This document shows, piece by piece, positions 18,604 to 27,951 of a stretch of DNA of 64,000 nt. The notes beneath the pieces are model-generated. The model was not told where the DNA came from. It was given only the letters and a program-made list of their open reading frames with translations, and searched no databases. The position numbers and the translations under genes were made by a program. Location of the stretch: positions 1,860,001-1,924,000 of the forward strand of contig NC_018584.1 of assembly GCF_000307025.1 (NCBI RefSeq), written 5' to 3'. This stretch comes from Listeria monocytogenes ATCC 19117. GTDB taxonomy: Bacteria; Bacillota; Bacilli; Lactobacillales; Listeriaceae. Every line of letters begins with the position of its first letter. Positions within the stretch are counted from its first letter, which is position 1.

Positions 18604-19486
18604 GCTTATCTTCTGGCGACAGTCCAAAAATCTTCCGCTGAATTGCACGTCCAGTCGGTGTAGCCGCCAATCCTCCTTCTGCCGTTTCTCTTAAAGAGCT
18701 TGGCATTTGTAAGCCTACGCGGTGCATTGCTTCAATTACTTCATCACATGGAATGCGGCTCTTAATACCTGCGAGCGCCATATCTGCTGAAATAATTGCT
18801 TGCGAGGAACCAAGGGCATTACGTTTAACACATGGAACTTCTACAAGCCCTGCTACAGGATCACACACAAGTCCAAGCATATTTTTCATTGTCATAGCCA
18901 TCGCGTGTGCTGATTGTTCTGGCGTCCCACCGGCTGCTGCTACAATCGCCGCCGAAGCCATCGCACTTGCTGAGCCAATTTCTGCCTGACAGCCACCAGC
19001 CGCTCCACTTATAAAAGCATTATTCGCAACAACATACCCAAAGGCACCTGCTGTGAATAAAAAGTTCACCATATCCTCACGCGACATTTCTAGACGATCT
19101 TTTAAGGAAAAAAGTACGCCCGGCACAACCCCCGCGCTTCCTGCCGTTGGTGTTGCGCAAATAACGCCCATCGAAGCATTAACTTCATTCGTCGCAATTG
19201 CTTTTGCTACAGAATCAAGTAACACTTCGCCTGATAAGAAGTTTCCTTTTTTGATATAGTCTTGCATTAGGACGGCATCTCCGCCTGTTAAGCCAGTTGT
19301 AGAAGTAACTCCCGCCTCACCTTCACGAATAGCTTCTTCCATAATATCTAAATTCCGTTCCATCGCAGCTGTTATTTCTTCCCGCGGTAAACCAGAAATA
19401 TTCATTTCACGCTTGATCATAATTTCAGCAATAGTTAGGTTCTCGCGTTCAGCGATATCTACTAATTCTGCTACAGTTCTAAACAT
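18596..19486 (-). CDS. sdaAA: L-serine dehydratase, alpha subunit
   Basis: 296 residues. This is the 4Fe-4S subunit that deaminates L-serine to pyruvate with SdaAB. Cluster cysteines are visible in GVICATPTAGSAGVVPG, AGGCQAEIGSASAM, LVCDPVAGLVEVPCVKRNA. I start it at ATG 19486 (MFRTVAELVDIAE), matching relatives. The frame stays open 9 bp further to a GTG. The Shine-Dalgarno is weak, so translation may depend on the upstream subunit. Confidence 0.96.
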   Translation of the reverse strand: MFRTVAELVDIAERENLTIAEIMIKREMNISGLPREEITAAMERNLDIMEEAIREGEAGVTSTTGLTGGDAVLMQDYIKKGNFLSGEVLLDSVAKAIATNEVNASMGVICATPTAGSAGVVPGVLFSLKDRLEMSREDMVNFLFTAGAFGYVVANNAFISGAAGGCQAEIGSASAMASAAIVAAAGGTPEQSAHAMAMTMKNMLGLVCDPVAGLVEVPCVKRNALGSSQAIISADMALAGIKSRIPCDEVIEAMHRVGLQMPSSLRETAEGGLAATPTGRAIQRKIFGLSPEDKRE

Positions 19487-19542
19487 TGTCCACACTCACT
19501 TTCTTTACCCTTTACCAACATACCTGATTTACAACTCAAAAT

Positions 19543-19581
19543 AAAGCCAAATGCACGTTTTGTTTACGCACATTTGGCTTT
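19543..19581 (-). terminator. Hairpin between sdaAB and sdaAA
   Basis: Stem AAAGCCAAATG / CATTTGGCTTT, extended to 16 bp in the minus transcript by two wobble pairs, and followed by ATTTTG. It would partly terminate transcription between the two subunit genes, or protect the upstream message. Confidence 0.6.
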
Positions 19582-19621
19582 ACACAAATCGAGCGAAAGC
19601 CACCGATTTACTAGAAAACTA

Positions 19622-20284
19622 CTAAATCATGACACTTGCTACTTGATAAATCCCTGGTAATTCAGCAATTTTGCTAATTAAAGCTTGTTCAACTTGTTGG
19701 TCTACTTCAATGACCATTAACGCTTCATCGCCTTTTACTTTACGGGACACTTTCATTTGTCCGATATTGATTTTATGGTCGGCAATCACGGAAGATACTG
19801 CAGCAATCGCGCCAAATTTGTCTTGATGTAAAATAAGGATAGCTGGAGCAGTTCCAGTAAATTCTAGTTCAAATTCGTTTAAGCGAATAATCTCTACTTT
19901 TCCGCCACCAATGGATGCACCAATTAATGTCATTTGTTGCATACCATGTTTTAATACTAGCTTTACCGTATTTGGATGAGGTGGCTCTTCTACTTCTTCG
20001 ATAAACTGAATGCGCATGCCCCACTCTTCAGCAAGCTTCGGAGATTCTTTCATGCGCGGATCATCTGGCTCAAAGCCGAGCAATCCGCCAATCAAAGCTA
20101 CATCAGTACCATGACCTTTATAGGTTTTGGCAAAAGAACCATATAAATGAATATCTACTTGGGATGGTTGTTCATTAAAAACAGCTCGTGCAATGGCACC
20201 AATACGACTAGCGCCGGCAGTATGAGAACTTGACGGACCAATCATTACAGGACCAATAATATCAAATACGCTATTAAATTTCAC
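19622..20284 (-). CDS. sdaAB: L-serine dehydratase, beta subunit
   Basis: 220 residues. The SDH-beta domain carries SVFDIIGPVMIGPSSSHTAGA, and a C-terminal ACT domain lies at about 145-220. I choose GTG at 20284 (VKFNSVFDIIG): AAAGGA stands 8 nt before it, while it abuts the ATG at 20293. It is encoded upstream of the alpha subunit, separated by a hairpin. Confidence 0.95.
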   Translation of the reverse strand: MKFNSVFDIIGPVMIGPSSSHTAGASRIGAIARAVFNEQPSQVDIHLYGSFAKTYKGHGTDVALIGGLLGFEPDDPRMKESPKLAEEWGMRIQFIEEVEEPPHPNTVKLVLKHGMQQMTLIGASIGGGKVEIIRLNEFELEFTGTAPAILILHQDKFGAIAAVSSVIADHKINIGQMKVSRKVKGDEALMVIEVDQQVEQALISKIAELPGIYQVASVMI

Positions 20285-20323
20285 TAAAATCATCCTTTCT
20301 TCTATTCATTTACAGAGGCGTCT

Positions 20324-21982
20324 TTATTCTACAGCAAAAATATACGGATAAACTGGTTGGTCGCCTTCGTGAATTTCTACTTCGACATCAGGGAATGCTT
20401 CTGTTACTTTATCAGCAAGCGTTTCTGCTTTTGAAGTATCTGCATCTTCACCAACAATGATAGTAATGATTTCGCTATCATCATCAAGTAGTTTTTCCAG
20501 TGTTTCGTAAGCGGCTTCTTCTAATGTTGCACAACTAACTTTGATTTTGCCTTCAACCATACCGATGAAGCTGTCTTTTTTGATTTCGACACCTTCTACT
20601 GTTGTATCACGTACAGCTGTCGTTACTTGGCCACTTGCTACGTCTTCAATTGCTGCTTTCATTGCTTCTGCATTAGCTAGGAAATCTTGATCTGCTTGGA
20701 ATGAAAGAACGGCAGTAAGTCCTTGTGGAATTGTTTTTGTAGGGATGATTTGAACTTTATCATCTCCTAGAATTTGTGCCGCTTGTTCCGCAGCCATTTG
20801 GATATTTTTATTATTTGGAAGAACAAAAACTTGTTCTGCATTTGCTGATTCAATTGCTTTTACGATATCTTCTGTACTTGGATTCATTGTTTGACCACCT
20901 GAAAGAACAACAGACACTCCCATGCTCTCAAATAGTTTCTTCAATCCTTCTCCAGCTGAAACAGTAACAATACCATAAGCCGCTTTTTCTTTTGCTGGCA
21001 CTTTGTCATCACCAACAATCTCAGTATGCTGTTCGCGCATATTTTCCACTTTCATTTTAAGTAGACTACCGTATTGCTGACCGTAGTTTAGTACTTCACC
21101 AGGATGTTCCACATGGACATGTACTTTTACTACTTCATCGTCCGCAGCTACTAGTAGAGAATCCCCCAGTTTACTTAAATCTTGACGGAACTGTTCTTCG
21201 TCAAAAGGTTTTTGACCGGGTTTGTTTTCGTTGATTTTCACGATAATTTCGGTACAGTAACCAAAATGAATATCTTCCGTTGACATAAAGTCTTGCACAT
21301 GACGATGATGTTCGGCATTAATTAGCTCACCCATAGATGCCATATAGTCAGGAGCTTCAGCCATTTTGCCAGTTAGTGCGCCATAAAATCCTTCATAAAT
21401 AATGATAAGACCTTGTCCACCACTATCGACAACACCAACTTCTTTTAAAACTGGAAGTAAATCTGGTGTTTTTTCTAATGCGACTTTCCCTTGTTTTAAA
21501 ATTGCTTCCATTACTAATTCGATATCTTGATGTTCACTTGCTGCTGCAACTCCGGCTTTTGCGGCTTCACGAGCTACGGTTAGGATGGTTCCTTCGACTG
21601 GCTTCATGACAGCTTTGTAGGCAGTTTCCACGCCTTTAACGAAAGCACCAGCAAATTCTTCCGCGTTTAACGTTTCTTTATTTTCAATCGCTTTAGAAAA
21701 TCCTCGGAAAAGTTGGGATAAAATAACACCAGAGTTCCCTCGGGCACCCATTAGTAAGCCTTTAGCCAAGTTTGCTCCAACGGCACTAATTGTTTCTTTG
21801 TCATTTTTCGCAACTTCTTCTGCTCCACTTGTCATCGATAGATTCATATTCGTTCCCGTGTCACCATCTGGAACCGGGAAGACATTCAATGAATCTACAA
21901 AATCAGCATTTTTTGCTAAATTCTCTGCTCCAAGCGCTATCATTGCTGCAAATTTCTCTGAGTCTAACTGATATATACTCAC
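20324..21982 (-). CDS. fakA: FakA-type fatty acid kinase, ATP-binding subunit
   Basis: 552 residues. The N-terminal DhaL/DAK2 domain has the Mg-ATP motifs FPVPDGDTGTNMNLSM, GARGNSGVILSQLF and DSGGQGLIIIYEGF. A middle domain and a C-terminal DegV-like region (about 330-552) follow. FakA phosphorylates exogenous fatty acids held by a FakB (DegV) protein, feeding PlsX/PlsY. No fakB is in this window. It lies 14 bp after the Asp23 gene in one transcript. It was formerly annotated as a DAK phosphatase. Confidence 0.93.
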   Translation of the reverse strand: MSIYQLDSEKFAAMIALGAENLAKNADFVDSLNVFPVPDGDTGTNMNLSMTSGAEEVAKNDKETISAVGANLAKGLLMGARGNSGVILSQLFRGFSKAIENKETLNAEEFAGAFVKGVETAYKAVMKPVEGTILTVAREAAKAGVAAASEHQDIELVMEAILKQGKVALEKTPDLLPVLKEVGVVDSGGQGLIIIYEGFYGALTGKMAEAPDYMASMGELINAEHHRHVQDFMSTEDIHFGYCTEIIVKINENKPGQKPFDEEQFRQDLSKLGDSLLVAADDEVVKVHVHVEHPGEVLNYGQQYGSLLKMKVENMREQHTEIVGDDKVPAKEKAAYGIVTVSAGEGLKKLFESMGVSVVLSGGQTMNPSTEDIVKAIESANAEQVFVLPNNKNIQMAAEQAAQILGDDKVQIIPTKTIPQGLTAVLSFQADQDFLANAEAMKAAIEDVASGQVTTAVRDTTVEGVEIKKDSFIGMVEGKIKVSCATLEEAAYETLEKLLDDDSEIITIIVGEDADTSKAETLADKVTEAFPDVEVEIHEGDQPVYPYIFAVE

Positions 21983-21996
21983 TTACATAATCCTCC

Positions 21997-22362
21997 TTAA
22001 GATTCCTTGATTACTCGGACACCTTGAACATAAATATTCACTGATTCCACTGTAATACCGAGTGTTTTTTCTAGTGTGTATTTGACGCGTTCTTGAACAT
22101 TATGCGCAACTTCGGAAATTTTTGTTCCAAAGCTAACAATGATATACATGTCAATATGAATACCTTCTTCTTCTTGTCTAACTATAACACCTTTAGTATA
22201 ATTTTCTCTTCTTAAAATATCTGTCAAACCATCACGAATTTGGTGTCTACTTGCCATTCCAACGATGCCAAAATTTTCTTCGGCAGCTCCACCAGCGATT
22301 GTTGCAATAACATCACTAGTAATGTCAATTTTGCCTAGCTTTGTGTCGATTTCAATTGCCAT
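21997..22362 (-). CDS. Asp23/Gls24 family protein (YloU type)
   Basis: 121 residues. The Asp23 family fold is clear: ITSDVIATIAGGAAEENFGIVGMASR, then GIHIDMYIIVSFGTKISEVAHNVQERVKYTLEKTLGI cut into typical strands and helices. Members are envelope-associated but lack a membrane span themselves. It precedes fakA, the same pairing as yloU-yloV in Bacillus. Exact function is unknown. Confidence 0.93.
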   Translation of the reverse strand: MAIEIDTKLGKIDITSDVIATIAGGAAEENFGIVGMASRHQIRDGLTDILRRENYTKGVIVRQEEEGIHIDMYIIVSFGTKISEVAHNVQERVKYTLEKTLGITVESVNIYVQGVRVIKES

Positions 22363-22660
22363 TCTATATTCCTCCCTACGGATTATATTCTCGTTCGATT
22401 ATTTTTTAGTATTGATTTTTATTTAATTATAAAGTCGTCCCTACCTATTTTACTATAATCAGGGTCCTTTGGAAAGCATATCCTCCATTTGCCTGATTAA
22501 AGCTACTTTTATGCTGTCAAGTAAAAATTCTTTGCACTATTTTCGCATATCCTCTTGCAAAGTATACTTGTTTATGATAAATTATTCTAGTGTATGAAAA
22601 ACAAATGGATAGGTTATTTTAAATAAATTATCCGAAGAGCTCTGTAAGGAGGGGTAAACT
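22363..22660. other. Divergent intergenic region asp23 / rpmB
   Basis: 298 bp between divergent genes. It holds the rpmB promoter (22555-22583). The asp23-fakA promoter must also lie here, probably near the minus-strand TATAAT at about 22419, but its -35 is unclear. Nothing else is evident. Confidence 0.6.
22555..22583 (+). promoter_or_regulatory. Promoter of rpmB
   Basis: TTGCAA (22555-22560), 17-nt spacer, TAAATT (22578-22583), with TGA just before the -10. A leader of about 70 nt would result. Confidence 0.65.
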
Positions 22661-22849
22661 ATGGCTAAAGAATGTGTTATTACAGGCCGCAAATCACGTT
22701 CCGGTAACAAACGTTCCCACGCAATGAACTCCAGCAAACGTACTTGGAAAGCTAACTTGCAAAAAGTACGGATTCTGGTTAACGGCAAACCTAAAAAAGT
22801 TTGGGTATCTGCTCGTGCGCTTAAATCTGGTAAAGTGGAACGCGTTTAA
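22661..22849 (+). CDS. rpmB: Ribosomal protein bL28
   Basis: 62 residues, basic. It begins [23 protein letters not shown] and ends [16 protein letters not shown], typical of bL28 of the 50S subunit. It lacks the CxxC pairs of zinc-binding paralogues, having only one Cys. GTAAGGAGGGG precedes the ATG. It is monocistronic. Confidence 0.98.
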
Positions 22850-22865
22850 TTGAAGGAGAAATCAA

Positions 22866-22900
22866 GTGCAGCGACAATTATGTCGGTGCATTTTTTCTTT
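22866..22900 (+). terminator. Terminator of rpmB
   Basis: Stem TGCAgCGACA / TGTCGgTGCA with loop ATTA and T6, 16 bp after the rpmB stop. Confidence 0.85.
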
Positions 22901-22907
22901 GCCTTAA

Positions 22908-22942
22908 AATAAAAAAATACAGGCCGAGTGCACCTGTATTTC
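22908..22942 (-). terminator. Terminator of the thiN end of the coaBC-thiN operon
   Basis: Stem AAATACAGG / CCTGTATTT with a T-run on the minus strand, directly after thiN and converging on the rpmB terminator. Confidence 0.85.
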
Positions 22943-22945
22943 TAG

Positions 22946-23590
22946 TTAATCATTACTTTGTGTTAATAAAATCATTCCACTTTTAAAGGAAAATTCCCCC
23001 ATTTGTCCCACAAACTCATTACTTGATAGAGCTGAACCTACTGGGTAAGTGGCATTTTCGAGCGGGTAGGCGAATCCTTTTAGTGTCAGTCCTGTCACGT
23101 CTTTCATCGTTGTAAATGCGACATATTTCTTATCAGGTAGTTTTTCAATAGTGTAGCTACCTGGCATATACATTTTGATGTAGTTATGACGGTCAATCAT
23201 TTCTACAACTGGCACAGCGCTTAAAAATTTCGGCTTGGTCAACATCATTAGATTCGCAAGTAGATGGTCTAAGCGGCCTCCTGTTGCACCAAAAATGCGT
23301 ATCTTATCTGGATTTTGCTCCATCGCCCAACTTAATCCAATTTCCGTATCTGTTTCATCTTTTTCTGCAGGAAATTCGTGTACATCTGCTACTTTGGTTT
23401 TCAAATGAGCCAGTTCTTCTTTAGAGAGTGAATCAAAATCTCCCATCGCAACGGTCGGTACAATTCCATGGTCTAACAAACGTTTTGCTCCGCGGTCCAC
23501 GCCAACCCAACTAATCTCTGCGCTCGTATATTGTGCTAAATCAGGAATTTCGGACGCAGGTCCACCAACCATGATATTAATTATTTTCAT
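22946..23590 (-). CDS. thiN: Thiamine pyrophosphokinase
   Basis: 214 residues. It transfers pyrophosphate from ATP to thiamine to give TPP. Motifs are GVDRGAKRLLDHGI, VAMGDFDSLS, EKDETDTEIGLSWA and FGATGGRLDHLLANL. It is last in the long operon with rpe and rsgA, the same order as in Bacillus (rsgA-rpe-thiN). Confidence 0.96.
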   Translation of the reverse strand: MKIINIMVGGPASEIPDLAQYTSAEISWVGVDRGAKRLLDHGIVPTVAMGDFDSLSKEELAHLKTKVADVHEFPAEKDETDTEIGLSWAMEQNPDKIRIFGATGGRLDHLLANLMMLTKPKFLSAVPVVEMIDRHNYIKMYMPGSYTIEKLPDKKYVAFTTMKDVTGLTLKGFAYPLENATYPVGSALSSNEFVGQMGEFSFKSGMILLTQSND

Positions 23591-23612
23591 ACTTGAGTCC
23601 CCTTCTCCCCTA

Positions 23613-23645
23613 ACAAATAAGACTGGAACAGAGGTCCCAGCCCTA
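23613..23645 (-). terminator. Weak hairpin between rpe and thiN
   Basis: Stem AGGGCTGGGAC / GTTCCAGTCTT (several G.U pairs) with loop CTCT, followed by ATTTGTT on the minus strand. A partial terminator at most. Confidence 0.4.
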
Positions 23646-23653
23646 CTATTAGT

Positions 23654-24310
23654 TTACTCGCCTACAATGGCACGTAATTTATCAATTGGTGTTTGACGAT
23701 TTTTATTTCCATAAATGTAACTACCAGCTACAAAGACATTTGCGCCAGCATCACGGCATAATTTCGCTGTTTCATGATCCACGCCGCCATCTACTTCAAT
23801 TTCGATATCTAAGCCTTTTTCATCCACTATTTTCTTGAAAGCACTAATTTTTTCTAGTACTTCTGGAATGAATTTTTGTCCGCCAAAACCAGGATTTACT
23901 GTCATAAATAGAACCATATCCAGTTCATTTAAAACGTGTTGTAAAACATCGATTGGTGTGGCTGGATTAAGCACTGCGCCAGCTTTCACACCGTAAGAAC
24001 GGATTAATTGTAATGTGCGATGAAGATGCGTACAAGCTTCGACATGCACCGTAATGTAGTCTGCTCCCGCTTTTGCAAATTCTGGAATGTATGTATCCGG
24101 GTTTTCAATCATTAAATGAACATCAAGTGGTAGTTTTGTTTCTGGGCGAATGGCTTGAACAACAGCAGGACCAAATGTAATATTTGGAACGAAATGTCCG
24201 TCCATAACGTCAATATGAATGTAGTCTGCACCGCAATTTTCTACTTCTTTAATATCTCTTGCAAGATTTGCAAAGTCTGCACTTAAAATCGAAGGAGCTA
24301 TTTTTCCCAT
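23654..24310 (-). CDS. rpe: Ribulose-phosphate 3-epimerase
   Basis: 218 residues, a TIM barrel. It interconverts ribulose-5-P and xylulose-5-P in the pentose phosphate pathway. Motifs are PSILSADFANL, HIDVMDGHFVPNITFGP, MTVNPGFGGQKFI and IEVDGGVD. It starts 2 bp after rsgA. Confidence 0.97.
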   Translation of the reverse strand: MGKIAPSILSADFANLARDIKEVENCGADYIHIDVMDGHFVPNITFGPAVVQAIRPETKLPLDVHLMIENPDTYIPEFAKAGADYITVHVEACTHLHRTLQLIRSYGVKAGAVLNPATPIDVLQHVLNELDMVLFMTVNPGFGGQKFIPEVLEKISAFKKIVDEKGLDIEIEVDGGVDHETAKLCRDAGANVFVAGSYIYGNKNRQTPIDKLRAIVGE

Positions 24311-24312
24311 TC

Positions 24313-25188
24313 TTAATACCTCGGCTTTCTGTTTTTTAATTCTTGTAAAATTTGGATATAGTGTTTGTAGCGAAATTCTGCTATTTCATTTGCTTCAACA
24401 GCTGTTTTTACAGCGCAATTCGGCTCATTGTCATGCATGCAACCTCGGAATTTACAGCCACTACGACGATCTTCCATTTCCGGAAAACAAAATTGTAATG
24501 TTTCAGGTTGCAAGTCATCCCATTCGATTGAACTAAAGCCAGGCGTATCAGCGACAAATCCATCGCCAATCGGCATTAGTTCGACGTGTCTCGTTGTATG
24601 TTTTCCGCGACCGAGTGCGTTCGAAATTTCTGCTGTTTTTAAAGTTAAATCACTATTTAAGCTATTTAGGAGAGTCGACTTTCCTACACCAGATTGCCCA
24701 GCGATAACTGCAGTTTTCCCACTAATATAGTCTTTAATGGCTTCTTTATCCGGTTCATCATTGGTAACAAAAACATCATAACCAATCGCTTCGTAAATGT
24801 CTTTGTAAACAGCAATCTGTTCTTTTTCAGATTCTGATGCCAAGTCCATTTTACTAATGCAAATAACTGGCTTGATATCTTCCTTCTCAATAGCTACTAA
24901 AAAACGATCCGCAAGATTCGTGGAAAAATCCGGCTCTACTGCCGAAAACACCAAAATTGCAATATCAATGTTTGCCACGGGAGGCCGCACAAGGGCATTC
25001 TCCCGGGACATTACATCTAAAATGTAACCATCTGTTTTATTTTCTATTTGAAATTCTACATCATCGCCTACAAGTGGAGAAATATTTCGTTTTCTAAAAT
25101 TCCCTCTTGCTCGACATTGATATACTTTTCCTTCCGAAAATACATAGTAAAATCCGCTCAACGCTTTGATAATTTGTCCTTCCAGCAC
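24313..25188 (-). CDS. rsgA: RsgA, ribosome small-subunit assembly GTPase
   Basis: 291 residues. It has an N-terminal OB fold and a circularly permuted GTPase: SKMDLA (G4), then P-loop GQSGVGKSTLLNSL and DTPGFSS. The C-terminal zinc knuckle is CKFRGCMHDNEPNC. It checks late 30S maturation. It follows prkC, whose Bacillus homologue is reported to phosphorylate RsgA. Confidence 0.97.
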   Translation of the reverse strand: MLEGQIIKALSGFYYVFSEGKVYQCRARGNFRKRNISPLVGDDVEFQIENKTDGYILDVMSRENALVRPPVANIDIAILVFSAVEPDFSTNLADRFLVAIEKEDIKPVICISKMDLASESEKEQIAVYKDIYEAIGYDVFVTNDEPDKEAIKDYISGKTAVIAGQSGVGKSTLLNSLNSDLTLKTAEISNALGRGKHTTRHVELMPIGDGFVADTPGFSSIEWDDLQPETLQFCFPEMEDRRSGCKFRGCMHDNEPNCAVKTAVEANEIAEFRYKHYIQILQELKNRKPRY

Positions 25189-25206
25189 ATTTCCTCCGTT
25201 CTATTT

Positions 25207-27174
25207 TTAATTTGGATAAGGGACTGTACCTTCATCGATTACTTTATCATCACTGATAATTTTGTAGCCTGCGCTAGAACCTTCTTCAATTTGGAAAGTT
25301 ATTTCTACCGAGGTATTTTGTGTAATGCTCATTTCTCGGTAAGCGCTAGTCATGCTATGGTCTTTATCTTGAATGTAGATTTGAATTTTCTGTGGTTGTG
25401 GGTTTTCTTCATCACTTGGTGTATATGGGATGTTAAATGTTTTAGTTACTTCTTTGACTTGTTTTTCTTTTGGTCCTGCAGAAATGACAATCTCGATTGT
25501 ATCACCAGGATTCATTGCAGTTCCAGCTGATGGGGACTGCGAAATAACTTGTCCTTTTTCAACTGTATTTGAATTTTCTTCCTTACTTGAAACTTTGAGT
25601 CCAAGTGGTGAGGCATAATCTTCTACAGCTGTTTTGGTATAGCCGCGTAAATCTTTAAGCGAAATTGGTTCTGCACCTTTACTTACGACAAATTTCACAT
25701 CGGTAGATTTAGCGACTACGTCCGTTCCTTGAGTCGGTGTTTGGCTTATAATTAAGCCTTTTTCAACTTCAGAACTATATGCTTCCTCCGAAGAAATATT
25801 ATTAAACCCTTGTTCTTCAAGTAACGCTTTTGTATCTGTGTAGCTTCTTCCTGTATAGTCGTCCATAGTTATTTTTTTAGAACCAATGCTTACGAATAAA
25901 TTGATTTTTGTTCCTTTTTCTTTCATTTCTCCAGCTTCTGGGTCGGTATTAATTACTTTCCCTTCCGCTACTTCATCACTATTTTTTTCTGCCGTTTTAC
26001 CTATGACAAAGCCTTCTTTTTGGAGTAGCGCTACTGCTTGGTCTTCCGTTTTACCAGAAACATCCGGCACAGCGACTTCATCAGGGCTCTTGCCTAAAAG
26101 CCACAGTAGTAAAATACCGATGATAAAAATGATAATGACAGAAGAAACAATGAGAGCAATTTTCTTTTTCTTACTCATTTTTTTCTTTTTCTTACCTTTG
26201 TTCTCTTCGGGAGCAACTTCAGCCGCTGCTACTTTTCCTTCTGGGACAATCGTTTTGTCAAGGTTTTGCATCGTGTCTTTCGTTGCGATGATTGGAATTG
26301 CTTTTGTATCACCATCATCTGTTGGGAAAATATATTTAGGCTCATTTAAACGGTCTTGATTTAAACAAGTTTGCAAGTCTTTTTCCATTTCTTCCGCGTT
26401 TTGATAACGTAAAAATGGATCTTTTGCCGTTGCTTTAATGATAATATTTTCTAAGCTTTGAGGAATTTCTGGATTTTGCGCTCTTGCTGATGGAATATCC
26501 GCTTGCAAATGCTTAATAGCAATAGAAACTGCAGACTCACCGTCGAAAGGAACTTTTCCAGTTAATAGTTCATATAGCACGATTCCTAGTGAATAGATGT
26601 CTGATTTTTGAGTAGCCATTCCACCACGTGCTTGTTCTGGTGATAAGTAATGCACCGAACCTAACAAAGAATTTGTTTGTGTGATGGATGTTTCTGAAAG
26701 TGCCATCGCAATCCCAAAATCAGTAATTTTCACTACGCCATCATGATCGATTAAAATATTCTGTGGTTTTAAATCACGATGAATAATGTGATGTTGATGG
26801 GCAATTGCCACCGCAGAAACGATTTGAAGCATAATATCTACAGCTTTATCGTAACTGATTGGGTGATTTTCGTGAATATACTGTTTTAAATCCATTCCAT
26901 CCACATGTTCCATTACAATATAATGTAAATCATTTTCTTCACCAACATCGTAAACACTAACAATATTAGGGTGAACAAGGCTCGTTGCTGATTGAGCTTC
27001 CCGTTGAAACCGACGAATAAGGTTGCTTTCATCAGCTAAATCGATTCGTAAAATTTTTACTGCAACATCTCTATCAAGAATAATATCATGCGCCAAATAC
27101 ACATTGGCCATTCCGCCGCCGCCTATTGCATGTAAAATTTTATATCGATCACTTAATCGCTTACCAATCATCAT
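25207..27174 (-). CDS. prkC: PASTA-domain Ser/Thr protein kinase PrkC
   Basis: 655 residues. The kinase domain (about 10-270) has GGGGMANVYLA, the VAVKI lysine, HRDLKPQNIL and DFGIA. A Lys-rich juxtamembrane segment, one membrane span (IALIVSSVIIIFIIGILLLWLLG), three extracellular PASTA repeats (about 365-570) and a C-terminal Ig-like region follow. It senses muropeptides or lipid II in relatives. The start overlaps the phosphatase stop (ATGA), with GGGAGG 8 nt before the first of two ATG codons. Confidence 0.97.
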   Translation of the reverse strand: MMIGKRLSDRYKILHAIGGGGMANVYLAHDIILDRDVAVKILRIDLADESNLIRRFQREAQSATSLVHPNIVSVYDVGEENDLHYIVMEHVDGMDLKQYIHENHPISYDKAVDIMLQIVSAVAIAHQHHIIHRDLKPQNILIDHDGVVKITDFGIAMALSETSITQTNSLLGSVHYLSPEQARGGMATQKSDIYSLGIVLYELLTGKVPFDGESAVSIAIKHLQADIPSARAQNPEIPQSLENIIIKATAKDPFLRYQNAEEMEKDLQTCLNQDRLNEPKYIFPTDDGDTKAIPIIATKDTMQNLDKTIVPEGKVAAAEVAPEENKGKKKKKMSKKKKIALIVSSVIIIFIIGILLLWLLGKSPDEVAVPDVSGKTEDQAVALLQKEGFVIGKTAEKNSDEVAEGKVINTDPEAGEMKEKGTKINLFVSIGSKKITMDDYTGRSYTDTKALLEEQGFNNISSEEAYSSEVEKGLIISQTPTQGTDVVAKSTDVKFVVSKGAEPISLKDLRGYTKTAVEDYASPLGLKVSSKEENSNTVEKGQVISQSPSAGTAMNPGDTIEIVISAGPKEKQVKEVTKTFNIPYTPSDEENPQPQKIQIYIQDKDHSMTSAYREMSITQNTSVEITFQIEEGSSAGYKIISDDKVIDEGTVPYPN

Positions 27175-27929
27175 GAAGCATCCCTCCCTTTCTGCGTCAG
27201 ATCTCGTTCGACTAACAGCACAGTTATATTATCTTCTCCCCCATAAGAATTAGCTTTTGTAATAAATACATCTGCTTTTTCAGAAAGAGTTCTTTTACTT
27301 TTTAAAATTTCTTCCATTTCTGTTTCTGGAACCATATTCGTTAAACCATCGGAACAAAGTAGTAACGTATCGCTCGTTTGAAAAGGGACAACAAATGTGT
27401 CCACTTCTACTTTTCCTTCTACACCAAGTGCGCGTAAAAGAATATTTTTCCGCGGATGATTCATGGCATCTTCTTTGCTGATTTCGCCTGTTCGAAGGAG
27501 TTCATGTACTAGTGAATGATCTTCGGTTAGTTGACGTAAGACATGATTTTGAAGTAAATAACCTCTGCTATCTCCTACGTTGGCAATAACGACTTGTGAC
27601 TGCGCCATAATTGCTGCAACAAGTGTTGTTCCCATACCATTTAAATCCATTTCACTTTCCGAATAAAGAACAATTTCTTTATTGACTTCTTGAATTGTTT
27701 TTTGTAGCCAAGTTTCAATTTCTTCTGCGGTCAAAAGTGCGGTCGTTTCTTTCCATGCATCGCTTAGTAGACGCACAGCCATTTCGCTTGCCACGTCTCC
27801 TGCCCGGTGACCACCCATGCCGTCTGCAACAATGACAATCGGCTGGTTATCTTTATTTTCAAAAACCCCGCCGTTGTCTTCATTATGATGTCTTATTCTG
27901 CCTCTATCTGTTCTAAATTCTGCATGCAT
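27171..27929 (-). CDS. prpC: PP2C-type Ser/Thr phosphatase (PrpC/Stp)
   Basis: 252 residues. It reverses PrkC phosphorylation; in Listeria the same enzyme is called Stp. Metal-binding motifs are FRTDRGRIRHHNEDN, VADGMGGHRAGDVAS, NVGDSRGYLL, LLCSDGLTNM and GGEDNITVLL. It is cytoplasmic and overlaps prkC by 4 bp, the usual paired arrangement. Confidence 0.97.
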   Translation of the reverse strand: MHAEFRTDRGRIRHHNEDNGGVFENKDNQPIVIVADGMGGHRAGDVASEMAVRLLSDAWKETTALLTAEEIETWLQKTIQEVNKEIVLYSESEMDLNGMGTTLVAAIMAQSQVVIANVGDSRGYLLQNHVLRQLTEDHSLVHELLRTGEISKEDAMNHPRKNILLRALGVEGKVEVDTFVVPFQTSDTLLLCSDGLTNMVPETEMEEILKSKRTLSEKADVFITKANSYGGEDNITVLLVERDLTQKGRDAS

Positions 27930-27951
27930 TTTAAAAGCACCTCACTATTTT

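Noticed and set aside
22582-22788. Minus-strand frame over rpmB
   Set aside because: Antisense to a certain ribosomal protein gene and without a ribosome site.
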